A stretch of 9,089 nucleotides of DNA, taken from contig JAFZCF010000060.1 of assembly GCA_017552165.1 (NCBI GenBank), positions 1-9,089 on the forward strand. Reading direction: 5' to 3'. This document shows, one piece after another, positions 1-5,509 of this stretch. Position 1 is the first letter of the stretch. Each line of letters starts with the position of its first letter. Origin of the DNA: Clostridia bacterium. GTDB taxonomy: Bacteria > Bacillota_A > Clostridia > Oscillospirales > CAG-272. The notes beneath the pieces are model-generated. The model was not told where the DNA came from. It saw nothing but the letters and a program-made list of their open reading frames with translations, and made no database searches. Made by a program: the position numbers and the translations under genes.

Positions 1-416
1 AGATCGGGATTCTTGGGCTTCTTGTAGGTGTTGTTCCATTCGTCAACAGCGTCATCGCAAATGCTGTTGTCTATTACGTCGGTTGTGTAATAGATCTTGG
101 TCTTTTCGGGAGAGAGCACTTTACCTGCATTTGCAGTACCCCAGTTGCCCCAAAGGACGGTGGCAACAGAGATACAGTTTACCTTCTCCGTTTTGTCAAG
201 CACGTATACACGGTCGTATCTCCACGGGTCCTGAACCGTGCTCTGCTCACCTGCGTTGGGAATCCAAAGCTTTTCAAACTTGTCTTCCGTCATGGATACT
301 GCGAACATTCCGGGGGTGAAAGAATAAATCTTTTCTCCCTCCGCAGCGAAGCTCATAACGGACATCATGCCAAACAGCATTGCGACTGTCATTAAAATTG
401 CCAGTGTTTTTTTCAT
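1..416 (-). CDS. S8: secreted protein, N-terminal fragment (3' end outside window)
   Basis: 138 codons are visible from the ATG at 416; the frame is open to the left edge. The start follows AAATAAAGGAGAAAAAC, a strong ribosome binding site. Residues 1-25 are a Sec signal peptide (MKKTLAILMTVAMLF, probable cleavage near SFAA), with no lipobox and no low-complexity linker. The mature part includes WIPNAGEQST, DPWRYDRVYVLD, CISVATVLWGNWGTA (81-95) and TKIYYTTDVIDNS (106-118). The last two pieces can be laid over INEIVIGDVSHW and LEVWYTDNPNG of the array domain, so a distant member is possible, but this is weak. The 3' half of the gene, including any TARYF strand or anchor, is not in the window. 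Function is unknown. Confidence 0.85.
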   Translation of the reverse strand, partial: MKKTLAILMTVAMLFGMMSVMSFAAEGEKIYSFTPGMFAVSMTEDKFEKLWIPNAGEQSTVQDPWRYDRVYVLDKTEKVNCISVATVLWGNWGTANAGKVLSPEKTKIYYTTDVIDNSICDDAVDEWNNTYKKPKNPD

Positions 417-480
417 GTTTTTCTCCTTTATTTTTTACTTGCGTCTAAGCGCAGAATTACAAAAGGGGGTTTTTTTGCTC

Positions 481-523
481 GCCCGCAAAGAACGGGCAAA
501 CCCGCTGCGCCGAGGCGCAGCGG
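481..523 (-). terminator. Two GC-rich hairpins between S7 and S8 (weak terminator candidate)
   Basis: 14 bases after the S7 stop lies a perfect 10-base inverted repeat (502-511 with 514-523, CCGCTGCGCC and its complement), then a 5-base stem with a 7-base loop (481-485 with 493-497). In the transcribed direction the first stem is followed only by GGGTTTGCCC and the second by an A-run, not a U-run. Intrinsic termination is therefore doubtful; processing or attenuation is an alternative. Confidence 0.35.
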
Positions 524-536
524 TTTGCGCGGATAA

Positions 537-1865
537 TCAGTCCTCTTTGCGTTTTTTCATAACGATCGCAGCCGCGGTGCCGAGAATGGCAACGGAAGCG
601 ACGGCTATCGAGATGCTGAGCATATCGCCGGTGTCGGCGGAAGCGTACGCCGGATTATAGGCGGCCGTCATGGTGGCGGCAGAGGTCCAGAGCTCGTTCT
701 GAGCCGAATCCGGATAGTAGATCAGGAAATATTTCGCGGTAACCGCCTTCTTAAGAATGAGACGGATGCCCTGCTGATACGTTCCGTTGAGTTCCTGGTC
801 GCAGTTGTAGGTCTCGCCCTTGAAATCAACCTTCGTCCACGCGCCGTTCGGATCGTCTGTGACAAACAGCTGGAATTTGCTGTAATCGGTGAAAAGATTC
901 GAACCGATCTGTCTGCCGTCCCAGTGGGAAACGTCGCCAATAACGATCTCGTTCGCCGTCACAGCGCTGTCGTATCCGACAAACGGGTTGTAATGGTTCT
1001 GTCCATCCCAGAACCACTGCGCTCCGCCGGAGTTGTCAGTCCAATGCCAGTTGTCGTTTACTGTGGTGAACTTGCCGTCGTCGCCGAGCGTGATGTTGCA
1101 GGCATAAGCGTTATGCTTGCCGGACGTGAAGAGAGTCCTCTGCGCGGTGGGCTGTTCATCATCGCCACCGGTGGGAGTGGGGTCGCTGGCCTCAGATGAG
1201 GAAGCGGTGTGAACGCCGTTGCTGTCATAAAGTCCCTGAACAAACAGGTATCCGAAAGCAAATGAACTGAAGTGAGAATTGTCGTGGCCTTCGTAATTAG
1301 TGCTGTAATGAACGAGAAGTGCCTTGGTCGTCACTTCCTCGCTGAACCACAGAAACCAGTATCCACAGCCGGAGCCGGTATCCTGAACGTACTCAACGTC
1401 GTTGACCGTAAGCTTTTCCCAATTGTTCCATCCTTCTCCGACATTTTTATAGACGGAGATGGACGCCTTTACCTGATCGGCGCTAATCTTGGCGGGCGTG
1501 CCGGTACAGTCGTTCAGCGCGAGACCGTTCATCTGGATGCCGCCGGTGCCGTAATCATCGCCATAGAAGGTGACCATGAACGTGCTCCATTCATGAAGGT
1601 TTTTGCCAACTTCGCCGTCATTGTTGGGCCACATTCCTACGCCGTCTTTGGTTCCGTCAACGGTAGTGAAGTCGGTGCCGTCGCCCTTGTCGCTCCATAC
1701 TCTGAAGCAAGCCTTTCCACTAAACCAAGAGATCTTATGGGAAATACTCGGGTGAGCCGCGAGATACTCGCCGAGCGACCCGTCGCTCCAGGATGCGCTC
1801 CCGACGACCGCCAGCACGCTTGCGCACATAACGATCGCGACAAGCATTGCTATAATTTTTTTCAT
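537..1865 (-). CDS. S7: secreted two-module discoidin-like protein with C-terminal TGD/membrane anchor
   Basis: 442 aa. The ATG at 1865 follows AAAGGAAAAAAAACA; the frame is open further upstream to 1922, but that extension lacks signal-peptide features. Residues 1-24 are a Sec signal peptide (cleavage likely after GSA), with no lipobox. Residues 28-212 form a diverged module (MVTFYGD, GIQMNGLALND, ASISVYKNVGEGWNNW, EEVTTKALLVHYS) that follows the same strand order as the array domain. Residues 222-242 are a Ser/Thr/Pro/Asp linker. Residues 243-405 are a clear array-type domain: TANEIVIGDVSHW, FQLFVTDDPNGAWTK, NGTYQQGI, VTAKYFLIYYPD. The tail SADTGDM, a hydrophobic stretch of about 20 residues, then KKRKED resembles a sortase substrate with a degraded LPXTG, or simply a membrane anchor. 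It is therefore tethered from the C-terminus, opposite to the lipoproteins. Confidence 0.93.
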   Translation of the reverse strand: MKKIIAMLVAIVMCASVLAVVGSASWSDGSLGEYLAAHPSISHKISWFSGKACFRVWSDKGDGTDFTTVDGTKDGVGMWPNNDGEVGKNLHEWSTFMVTFYGDDYGTGGIQMNGLALNDCTGTPAKISADQVKASISVYKNVGEGWNNWEKLTVNDVEYVQDTGSGCGYWFLWFSEEVTTKALLVHYSTNYEGHDNSHFSSFAFGYLFVQGLYDSNGVHTASSSEASDPTPTGGDDEQPTAQRTLFTSGKHNAYACNITLGDDGKFTTVNDNWHWTDNSGGAQWFWDGQNHYNPFVGYDSAVTANEIVIGDVSHWDGRQIGSNLFTDYSKFQLFVTDDPNGAWTKVDFKGETYNCDQELNGTYQQGIRLILKKAVTAKYFLIYYPDSAQNELWTSAATMTAAYNPAYASADTGDMLSISIAVASVAILGTAAAIVMKKRKED

Positions 1866-1899
1866 TGTTTTTTTTCCTTTGAGATTGATTTTATTTTCC

Positions 1900-1913
1900 G
1901 CGGCTTTCGCCGC
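1900..1913 (-). other. GNRA-type hairpin in the S7 leader
   Basis: GCGGC, then GAAA, then GCCGC on the transcribed strand: a perfect 5-base stem closed by a GNRA tetraloop, 34 bases before the S7 ATG and between the L6 stop and the S7 ribosome binding site. No U-run follows it. Confidence 0.5.
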
Positions 1914-1929
1914 ATTGGACAAAGTTGTT

Positions 1930-2745
1930 TTATTTCACGTTTGCGGGATCGTAGACGCCGTAGAACGAACAGCCTCCGGCGACCGTCCAGAGCTCGCACT
2001 TGGCGGGGCTCTCATCCCACATTATGAAATATTTCGCCGTGACCTCGGGTCCGATGAACTGAATGCACTGTCTGTACGTGCCGCGGAGATTCGGCTCGTC
2101 GGACGGCCAGTTTTCGGTTCCCTTGACCTCGCAGTCCCAGCGGGTCCAGGTGTCTTCCGGATCGTCGGTGTACCAGATCTGAAGATCAGAATAGTCCTTG
2201 AATACCGGGGTCTCGGGCGACCAGTTCGTGACGTCGGCCATGATTATCTCGTTGATCGTGATCCCCGCGCGGTAATAGGTGAACGGCATATAGGAGTTCG
2301 TACCGTCCCAGGTCCACTGGGTCTGGCTCACCGCGGGCTTGACGTCCCACGCGACAGAGTCGAGGCCGGCCTCGCAGCTGAGAATGCCCTCGGGGCTCAT
2401 GACCACGTTCGGAGCGTATCCGAACGCCGTCCTCTTGTTGATGACGACCTTGCCTTCAAAGCCGAAATCGAGAAGAGCGACCTTCGAGATGTTGTTCGTG
2501 TCGTTGTTGTAGAGCGTCCTGACCGTCGGAAGAGCGTTCGGGTCATCCGTTTCCTCGGCCTTTTTTGTCGTGTCCTCGGCTTTCGGAGTCGTCTCGCCGG
2601 ACTTTTTCGTGTCTTCCGGTTTGGAATCCGTTCCGCCCTGCTTTGCGGTCGTGTCGCCGCCGGGGTTGGCGTTGCCGCCGCTGCAGCCGGCGAAGACCGA
2701 AACCGCAAGCGCCAGAACTATGAGAAAAGCGATTATTTTCTTCAT
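1930..2745 (-). CDS. Lipoprotein L6: diverged discoidin-like lipoprotein behind its own promoter
   Basis: 271 aa from the ATG at 2745. A longer frame could begin at a TTG at 2763, but the MKK start gives a perfect lipoprotein leader (FAGC, Cys21) and is preceded by GCAGG. Linker 22-73 (KAEDTTKKAEETDDPNA) is close to those of L3 and L4. The domain begins LPTVRTLYNND but is more diverged: DHGVD is DFGFE, INEIIMADVTNW replaces INEIVIGDVSHW, WYTDDPEDTWTRW replaces WYTDNPNGTWTKW, RGTYRQCIQF replaces WGTYAQGISF, and TAKYF replaces TARYF. The C-terminus has several Cys (C123, C204, C226, C249, C258), more than in the other copies. It ends DPANVK rather than NPPAA. A predicted sigma-70 promoter lies just upstream. 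Same inferred role as the paralogues, perhaps with a different ligand. Confidence 0.94.
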   Translation of the reverse strand: MKKIIAFLIVLALAVSVFAGCSGGNANPGGDTTAKQGGTDSKPEDTKKSGETTPKAEDTTKKAEETDDPNALPTVRTLYNNDTNNISKVALLDFGFEGKVVINKRTAFGYAPNVVMSPEGILSCEAGLDSVAWDVKPAVSQTQWTWDGTNSYMPFTYYRAGITINEIIMADVTNWSPETPVFKDYSDLQIWYTDDPEDTWTRWDCEVKGTENWPSDEPNLRGTYRQCIQFIGPEVTAKYFIMWDESPAKCELWTVAGGCSFYGVYDPANVK

Positions 2746-2765
2746 GTTAATAACCTGCGTCAATT

Positions 2766-2794
2766 ATTTTAGCAGACTTTGAACGTTTTGTAAA
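2766..2794 (-). promoter_or_regulatory. Predicted sigma-70 promoter for L6
   Basis: On the minus strand, TTTACA (2794-2789, five of six consensus bases) is followed by exactly 17 bases and TAAAAT (2771-2766, five of six). A TG one base before the -10 (TGC at 2774-2772) makes it an extended -10. The predicted transcription start near 2759 would leave a leader of about 13 bases containing GCAGG before the ATG at 2745. This is the best promoter I can find between genes in the window. Confidence 0.7.
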
Positions 2795-2802
2795 GTACAA
2801 AA
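2786..2802. promoter_or_regulatory. Inverted repeat overlapping the -35 box (operator candidate)
   Basis: A perfect 7-base inverted repeat with a 3-base centre (TTTTGTA AAG TACAAAA on the plus strand) covers the -35 hexamer of the L6 promoter. Its AT-rich stem makes it a poor terminator, and its placement suits a repressor dimer. No regulator gene lies in the window, so the binding protein is unknown. Confidence 0.45.
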
Positions 2803-2851
2803 ATCTGCGCCGTAAAGTTTTTTTACGTCCGAAAAGTATACAAACCGCGGA

Positions 2852-3676
2852 TCAGGCCGCCGGGTTGTAGATCGCGGCCATTCCCGCGACGTTCTGGATG
2901 AGGTTGAGCTCGCCGAGCTGCGGGTCCGGATCGTAAATGATGAAGTAACGGGCAGTCACGTCCTCGCCCCTGAAGCTGAGACCCTGAGCATACGTGCCCC
3001 AGAGAATACCGTTGTCGGGGTTAGCGAAGCTCGTGCAGGTGCAGTTCCACTTGGTCCACGTGCCGTTCGGATTGTCGGTGTACCAGACCTCGAGTCTGTC
3101 GTAATCATCGAATATGTCAAGACCGACCCAGCCGCCCTGGCCGTCGGAATCATGTCCCCAGTGGCTGACGTCGCCGATGACTATCTCGTTGATGGTAAGC
3201 TCCTGAGTGTAGCCGACGAAGGGGAAATACTTGAACGTCGCTCCGTTGGAGCCCTCTTCGTAGGTCATGTGGCCGCCCGCTCCGGCGTTCACGACATCCC
3301 AGTCGGCGATAGTCGCCTCGATCTTGCCGTCGCTGTCGATTACCGCGTCGACCGCAAAGCCCTTGCCCTGGTTGAGATCGTTTACGACAACTCCGTCAAC
3401 TCCGTGGTCTAGGAGAGTCAGTTTGTCACGCGTATCGGTGCTGTAGATAGTGCGCTTTTTCGGGAGTCCGCCCTCGGGAGCCGCCGAGGTATCCTCGGTC
3501 TTCGCGGTGGTGTCGTCTCCTCCCTTCGGCTCGGTCTCGGGGGCCTTAGCCGTCGTGTCGTTGCCTTCGCTCTTGGCAGTCGTGTCGTTGCCGGGATTCG
3601 TGCCGGGTTTCTGGCATGATGCAAAAACGGCGATTACCATCACGAGAGCGACGAGCAATGCAAAAATCTTTTTCAT
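2852..3676 (-). CDS. Lipoprotein L5: DTTAK-repeat linker plus discoidin-like domain
   Basis: 274 aa. Leader 1-21 with lipobox FASC (Cys21). Linker 22-70 has four DTTAK units (NDTTAKS, NDTTAKA, DDTTAKT and similar) rather than EETT heptads. The domain starts LPKKRTIYSTDTRDKLTLL (about 71) and includes DHGVDGVVVN, ELTINEIVIGDVSHW (159-173), RLEVWYTDNPNGTWTKW (194-210), ILWGTYAQGLSF and GEDVTARYFIIYDPDP (237-252), ending IYNPAA. A glycine/aspartate-rich loop (about 174-186) is longer than in other copies. The ATG at 3676 follows a textbook AATGGAGGAAAACC site. It is close to L2 at the start of the domain (both KRTIYSTDTRDK). Function is unknown beyond probable ligand binding at the cell surface. 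Confidence 0.95.
   Translation of the reverse strand: MKKIFALLVALVMVIAVFASCQKPGTNPGNDTTAKSEGNDTTAKAPETEPKGGDDTTAKTEDTSAAPEGGLPKKRTIYSTDTRDKLTLLDHGVDGVVVNDLNQGKGFAVDAVIDSDGKIEATIADWDVVNAGAGGHMTYEEGSNGATFKYFPFVGYTQELTINEIVIGDVSHWGHDSDGQGGWVGLDIFDDYDRLEVWYTDNPNGTWTKWNCTCTSFANPDNGILWGTYAQGLSFRGEDVTARYFIIYDPDPQLGELNLIQNVAGMAAIYNPAA
3047..3076. repeat. 30-base direct repeat in L5, second copy at 4826-4855 in L3
   Basis: The stretch encoding the DNPNGTWTKW motif is identical over 30 bases in L5 and L3. L4 and L2 carry shorter matches at the same place (around 3966-3985 and 7059-7080). Confidence 0.85.
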
Positions 3677-3701
3677 GGTTTTCCTCCATTATTGTTTCTC
3701 C

Positions 3702-3718
3702 CCGGCGTGACCGGAAAG
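3702..3718 (-). other. Leader hairpin before L5, shared with L3
   Basis: The plus-strand string CCGGCGTGACCGGAAAG forms a CCGG/CCGG stem 25 bases before the L5 ATG, just 5' of its Shine-Dalgarno. The same 17 bases occur before L3 at 5468-5488 with four extra bases in the loop, indicating that leader and gene were duplicated together. Confidence 0.5.
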
Positions 3719-3738
3719 ATATTTACGGTTTTTGATTT

Positions 3739-3752
3739 CCGGGATATCCCGG
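3739..3752. other. 14-base perfect palindrome after L4
   Basis: CCGGGATATCCCGG lies 4 bases after the L4 stop. It could fold as a short hairpin in RNA or serve as a protein site. It is followed in the transcribed direction by AAATCAAAAACC rather than a U-run, so it is not a standard terminator. Confidence 0.4.
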
Positions 3753-3756
3753 CACG

Positions 3757-4560
3757 TTATGCTGCCGGCGGGTTGTAGATGACCGCGGGGCAGACCGAGT
3801 TCGACGTGAAATAGATCTCGTCAACCAGCGGATCGGGATACCAGATGATGAAGTAGCGTGCGGTCACGTCTTCGCCGGTGAAGCTGATGCCCTGGGCGTA
3901 GGTCCCCCAGAGGAGGCCGTTGTCCGGGTTTTCAAATGACGAGGCGGTCCAGTTCGACTCCGTCCATGTGCCGTTCGGATTGTCCGTGTACCACACTTTG
4001 AGCTTTCCGTAATCGGTGAAGAGCGGCGTCTCGGGATTCCAGTTTGAACAGTCGCCGATAACGAGCTCGTTGACAGTGACCGCCTCGGTGAAGCCGACGA
4101 ACGGGAAATAGGTGTGCTTGCCGTCGTTCGTCGTGTGTGCGTCGGAGGTCTGGCCCATCATGATGACGTTCCAGTCGACAACCTCGGCCTCGAGCTTACC
4201 GTCGGCGTCTATCGTCGCGTCAACGGCGAAGGACTTGCCCGCGGTGAGGGTGTTGACGATTTTGAGGTTCGGATCAACACCGTGATCGAGAAGCGTGAGC
4301 TTGTCGCGCTGGTCAACGCCGTACATCGTGCGCACGGTCGGGGTGGCGTTCGGATCTTCCGTTACCTCGGCCTCTTTGGTCGTGTCCTCCGCTTTGGGAG
4401 TGGTCTCTTCGACTTTCTTGGTCGTGTCCTCCGCTTTGGGAGTCGTTTCGACGTTCTTGCCGGACGTGTCGCCCGCAGGATCCGTGCCCGGCTTGCCGCA
4501 TGCCGCGAAGATCGAAACGATCAGCGCGAGAACGAGAGCAAAAACAGCTGCTTTTTTCAT
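3757..4560 (-). CDS. Lipoprotein L4: duplicated linker plus discoidin-like domain
   Basis: 267 aa, the shortest complete member. Leader 1-21 with lipobox FAAC (Cys21). Linker 22-74 is KVEETTPKAEDTTKE-like, with a 14-residue internal duplication visible in the DNA. The domain opens TPTVRTMYGVDQRDKLTLL, then DHGVD, AVTVNELVIGDCSNW (159-173), KLKVWYTDNPNGTWTE (185-200), LLWGTYAQGISF and GEDVTARYFIIWYPDP (228-243), ending VIYNPPAA. The start has AAAGGAT upstream with an A-rich spacer. The gap to L3 is 67 bases and holds one small hairpin. Like L6, it carries the NWSPETP/NWNPETP loop after the GD[CV] strand, linking these two members. Predicted outer-surface lipoprotein; the specific ligand is unknown. 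Confidence 0.95.
   Translation of the reverse strand: MKKAAVFALVLALIVSIFAACGKPGTDPAGDTSGKNVETTPKAEDTTKKVEETTPKAEDTTKEAEVTEDPNATPTVRTMYGVDQRDKLTLLDHGVDPNLKIVNTLTAGKSFAVDATIDADGKLEAEVVDWNVIMMGQTSDAHTTNDGKHTYFPFVGFTEAVTVNELVIGDCSNWNPETPLFTDYGKLKVWYTDNPNGTWTESNWTASSFENPDNGLLWGTYAQGISFTGEDVTARYFIIWYPDPLVDEIYFTSNSVCPAVIYNPPAA
3761..3791. repeat. 31-base direct repeat in the 3' end of L4, second copy at 4632-4662 in L3
   Basis: The stretch encoding the terminal VIYNPPAA is identical over 31 bases in adjacent genes L4 and L3. The copies are 871 bases apart in the same orientation, enough to serve as a recombination substrate that would delete or duplicate one gene unit. Confidence 0.85.
4376..4443 (-). 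repeat. 42-base period duplication in the L4 linker
   Basis: A 26-base stretch (4376-4401) recurs without change at 4418-4443, a period of 42 bases or 14 codons, that is two heptads. Near-identity at DNA level points to a recent duplication or to gene conversion. Confidence 0.85.
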
Positions 4561-4586
4561 TTTTTTATCCTTTCAGGGATTATTAG

Positions 4587-4600
4587 GGCGGGAATCCGCC
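4587..4600 (-). other. Leader hairpin before L4
   Basis: GGCGG, ATTC, CCGCC on the transcribed strand: a 5-base all-GC stem with a four-base loop, 26 bases before the L4 ATG and immediately 5' of its ribosome binding region. Confidence 0.45.
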
Positions 4601-4627
4601 TTTGAATCATACTCTAAGGACGCGGAC

Positions 4628-5437
4628 TCACGCTGCCGGCGGGTTGTAGATGACCGCGGGGCTGGCGAGGTTGCAGGCGATCCAGAGCTCGCCTTCCTTC
4701 GGATCCGGATCGTAGATCAGGAAATAACGGGCGGTTACGTCCTCTCCCTTGAAGGAGATGCCCTGAGGATACGAACCGTAGAGGATGCCGAAATCGGGGT
4801 TCTCGAAGGGCTCGGCGGTGCATTCCCACTTGGTCCACGTGCCGTTCGGATTGTCCGTATACCAGACCTCGAGGTCAGAATAGTCAGTATAAAGCGTCCA
4901 TTTCGGGTTTCCGTCTTCGTCGTTCCCACACCACGCGGTGACGTCGCCGATGACCGCCTCATTGATAGTCACGGCCTTTTTGAAGCCGATGAAGGGGAAA
5001 TATTTGTTTTTGCCGTCGTTTGTGAACTGGGCGCAGTTGGTATTGATCACATCCCAGTCGGCTATCTCGGCATCGATCTTGCCGTCGCTGTCCATAACGG
5101 CGTTAACGATCACGCCCTTGCCCTGAACGAAACTGGGGACGAGCACGATATCAACGCCCTGATCGAGAAGATCGAGCTTGGTGCGCGGGTCGGTGGTATA
5201 GGCCGTGCGCTTGGTCGGGAGAGCGTTCGGATCTTCCGTTTCCTCGGCCTTGGGAGTCGTTTCCTCGGTCTTGTTGGTCGTTTCCTCGGCCTTTTTGGTT
5301 GTGTCGTCGGCCTTTTTCGTGTCGTTGCCCTGCTTGACGGTCGTGTCGTTGCCGGGTTTTACCTCACCGCCCTGGCAGCCGGCGAAGACCGCGAGCACCA
5401 TTATGAGAGCGATGATGAGTGCTGTAATTTTTTTCAT
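4628..5437 (-). CDS. Lipoprotein L3: heptad-repeat linker plus discoidin-like domain
   Basis: 269 aa from the ATG at 5437. An in-frame ATG at 5461 exists, but the strong TTTGGAGGAAAGAAA site lies between the two and directs the MKK start. Leader 1-21 ends in lipobox FAGC. The linker, about 22-72, contains the heptad KAEETTN / KTEETTP / KAEETED. The domain starts LPTKRTAYTTDPRTKL and continues AVTINEAVIGDV (155-166), DLEVWYTDNPNGTWTKW (187-203), GILYGSYPQGISF and GEDVTARYFLIYDPDP (230-245), ending VIYNPPAA. Two Cys (C134, C169) lie in loops. Compared with its neighbours, LWGTYAQG has become LYGSYPQG. It shares stretches of 30 and 31 identical bases with L5 and L4. Function is unknown; inferred to be a surface-displayed binding protein of the same family as L1, L2, L4 and L5. 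Confidence 0.95.
   Translation of the reverse strand: MKKITALIIALIMVLAVFAGCQGGEVKPGNDTTVKQGNDTKKADDTTKKAEETTNKTEETTPKAEETEDPNALPTKRTAYTTDPRTKLDLLDQGVDIVLVPSFVQGKGVIVNAVMDSDGKIDAEIADWDVINTNCAQFTNDGKNKYFPFIGFKKAVTINEAVIGDVTAWCGNDEDGNPKWTLYTDYSDLEVWYTDNPNGTWTKWECTAEPFENPDFGILYGSYPQGISFKGEDVTARYFLIYDPDPKEGELWIACNLASPAVIYNPPAA
5238..5321 (-). repeat. Four 21-base tandem repeats in the L3 linker
   Basis: Units begin at 5238, 5259, 5280 and 5301. The first three open with the same ten bases GTTTCCTCGG (plus strand); the fourth is GTGTCGTCGG. Each unit encodes one seven-residue EETTxKx step of the linker, so gain or loss of a unit keeps the reading frame. Confidence 0.8.
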
Positions 5438-5466
5438 TTTCTTTCCTCCAAAATTTATCATACCCG

Positions 5467-5488
5467 TCCGGCGTGTGGAACCGGAAAG
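5467..5488 (-). other. Leader hairpin before L3, shared with L5
   Basis: TCCGG pairs with CCGGA across a 9-base loop (5467-5471 with 5481-5485), 29 bases before the L3 ATG. It is homologous to the L5 leader hairpin at 3702-3718 apart from four additional loop bases. Confidence 0.5.
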
Positions 5489-5509
5489 GAAGAGTCTGTT
5501 TTATTTGCG

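Noticed and set aside
481..523. Confident rho-independent terminator after S7
   Set aside because: The stem is good but there is no U-run on the transcribed strand, so it is kept only as a weak candidate.
1866..1922. N-terminal extension of S7 by 19 codons
   Set aside because: The extension would put charged residues before the signal peptide, and the ribosome binding site AAAGGA lies inside it, directly serving the MKK start at 1865.
1879..2772. Plus-strand open frame of 297 codons opposite L6 (and similar ones at 1272-2027 and 6760-7623)
   Set aside because: Same codon-bias shadow. There is no convincing start site, and the predicted proteins are Arg/Val-rich with no fold signature.
2811..2827. 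CGTAAA/TTTACG inverted repeat between L5 and L6 as a terminator
   Set aside because: Only 6 AT-rich base pairs, followed by GCGCAG instead of a U-run. It may be chance in an AT-rich gap.
5438..5461. Upstream ATG for L3 at 5461
   Set aside because: GGAGG sits downstream of that ATG and at proper distance from the MKK start at 5437, which also restores the 21-residue leader.
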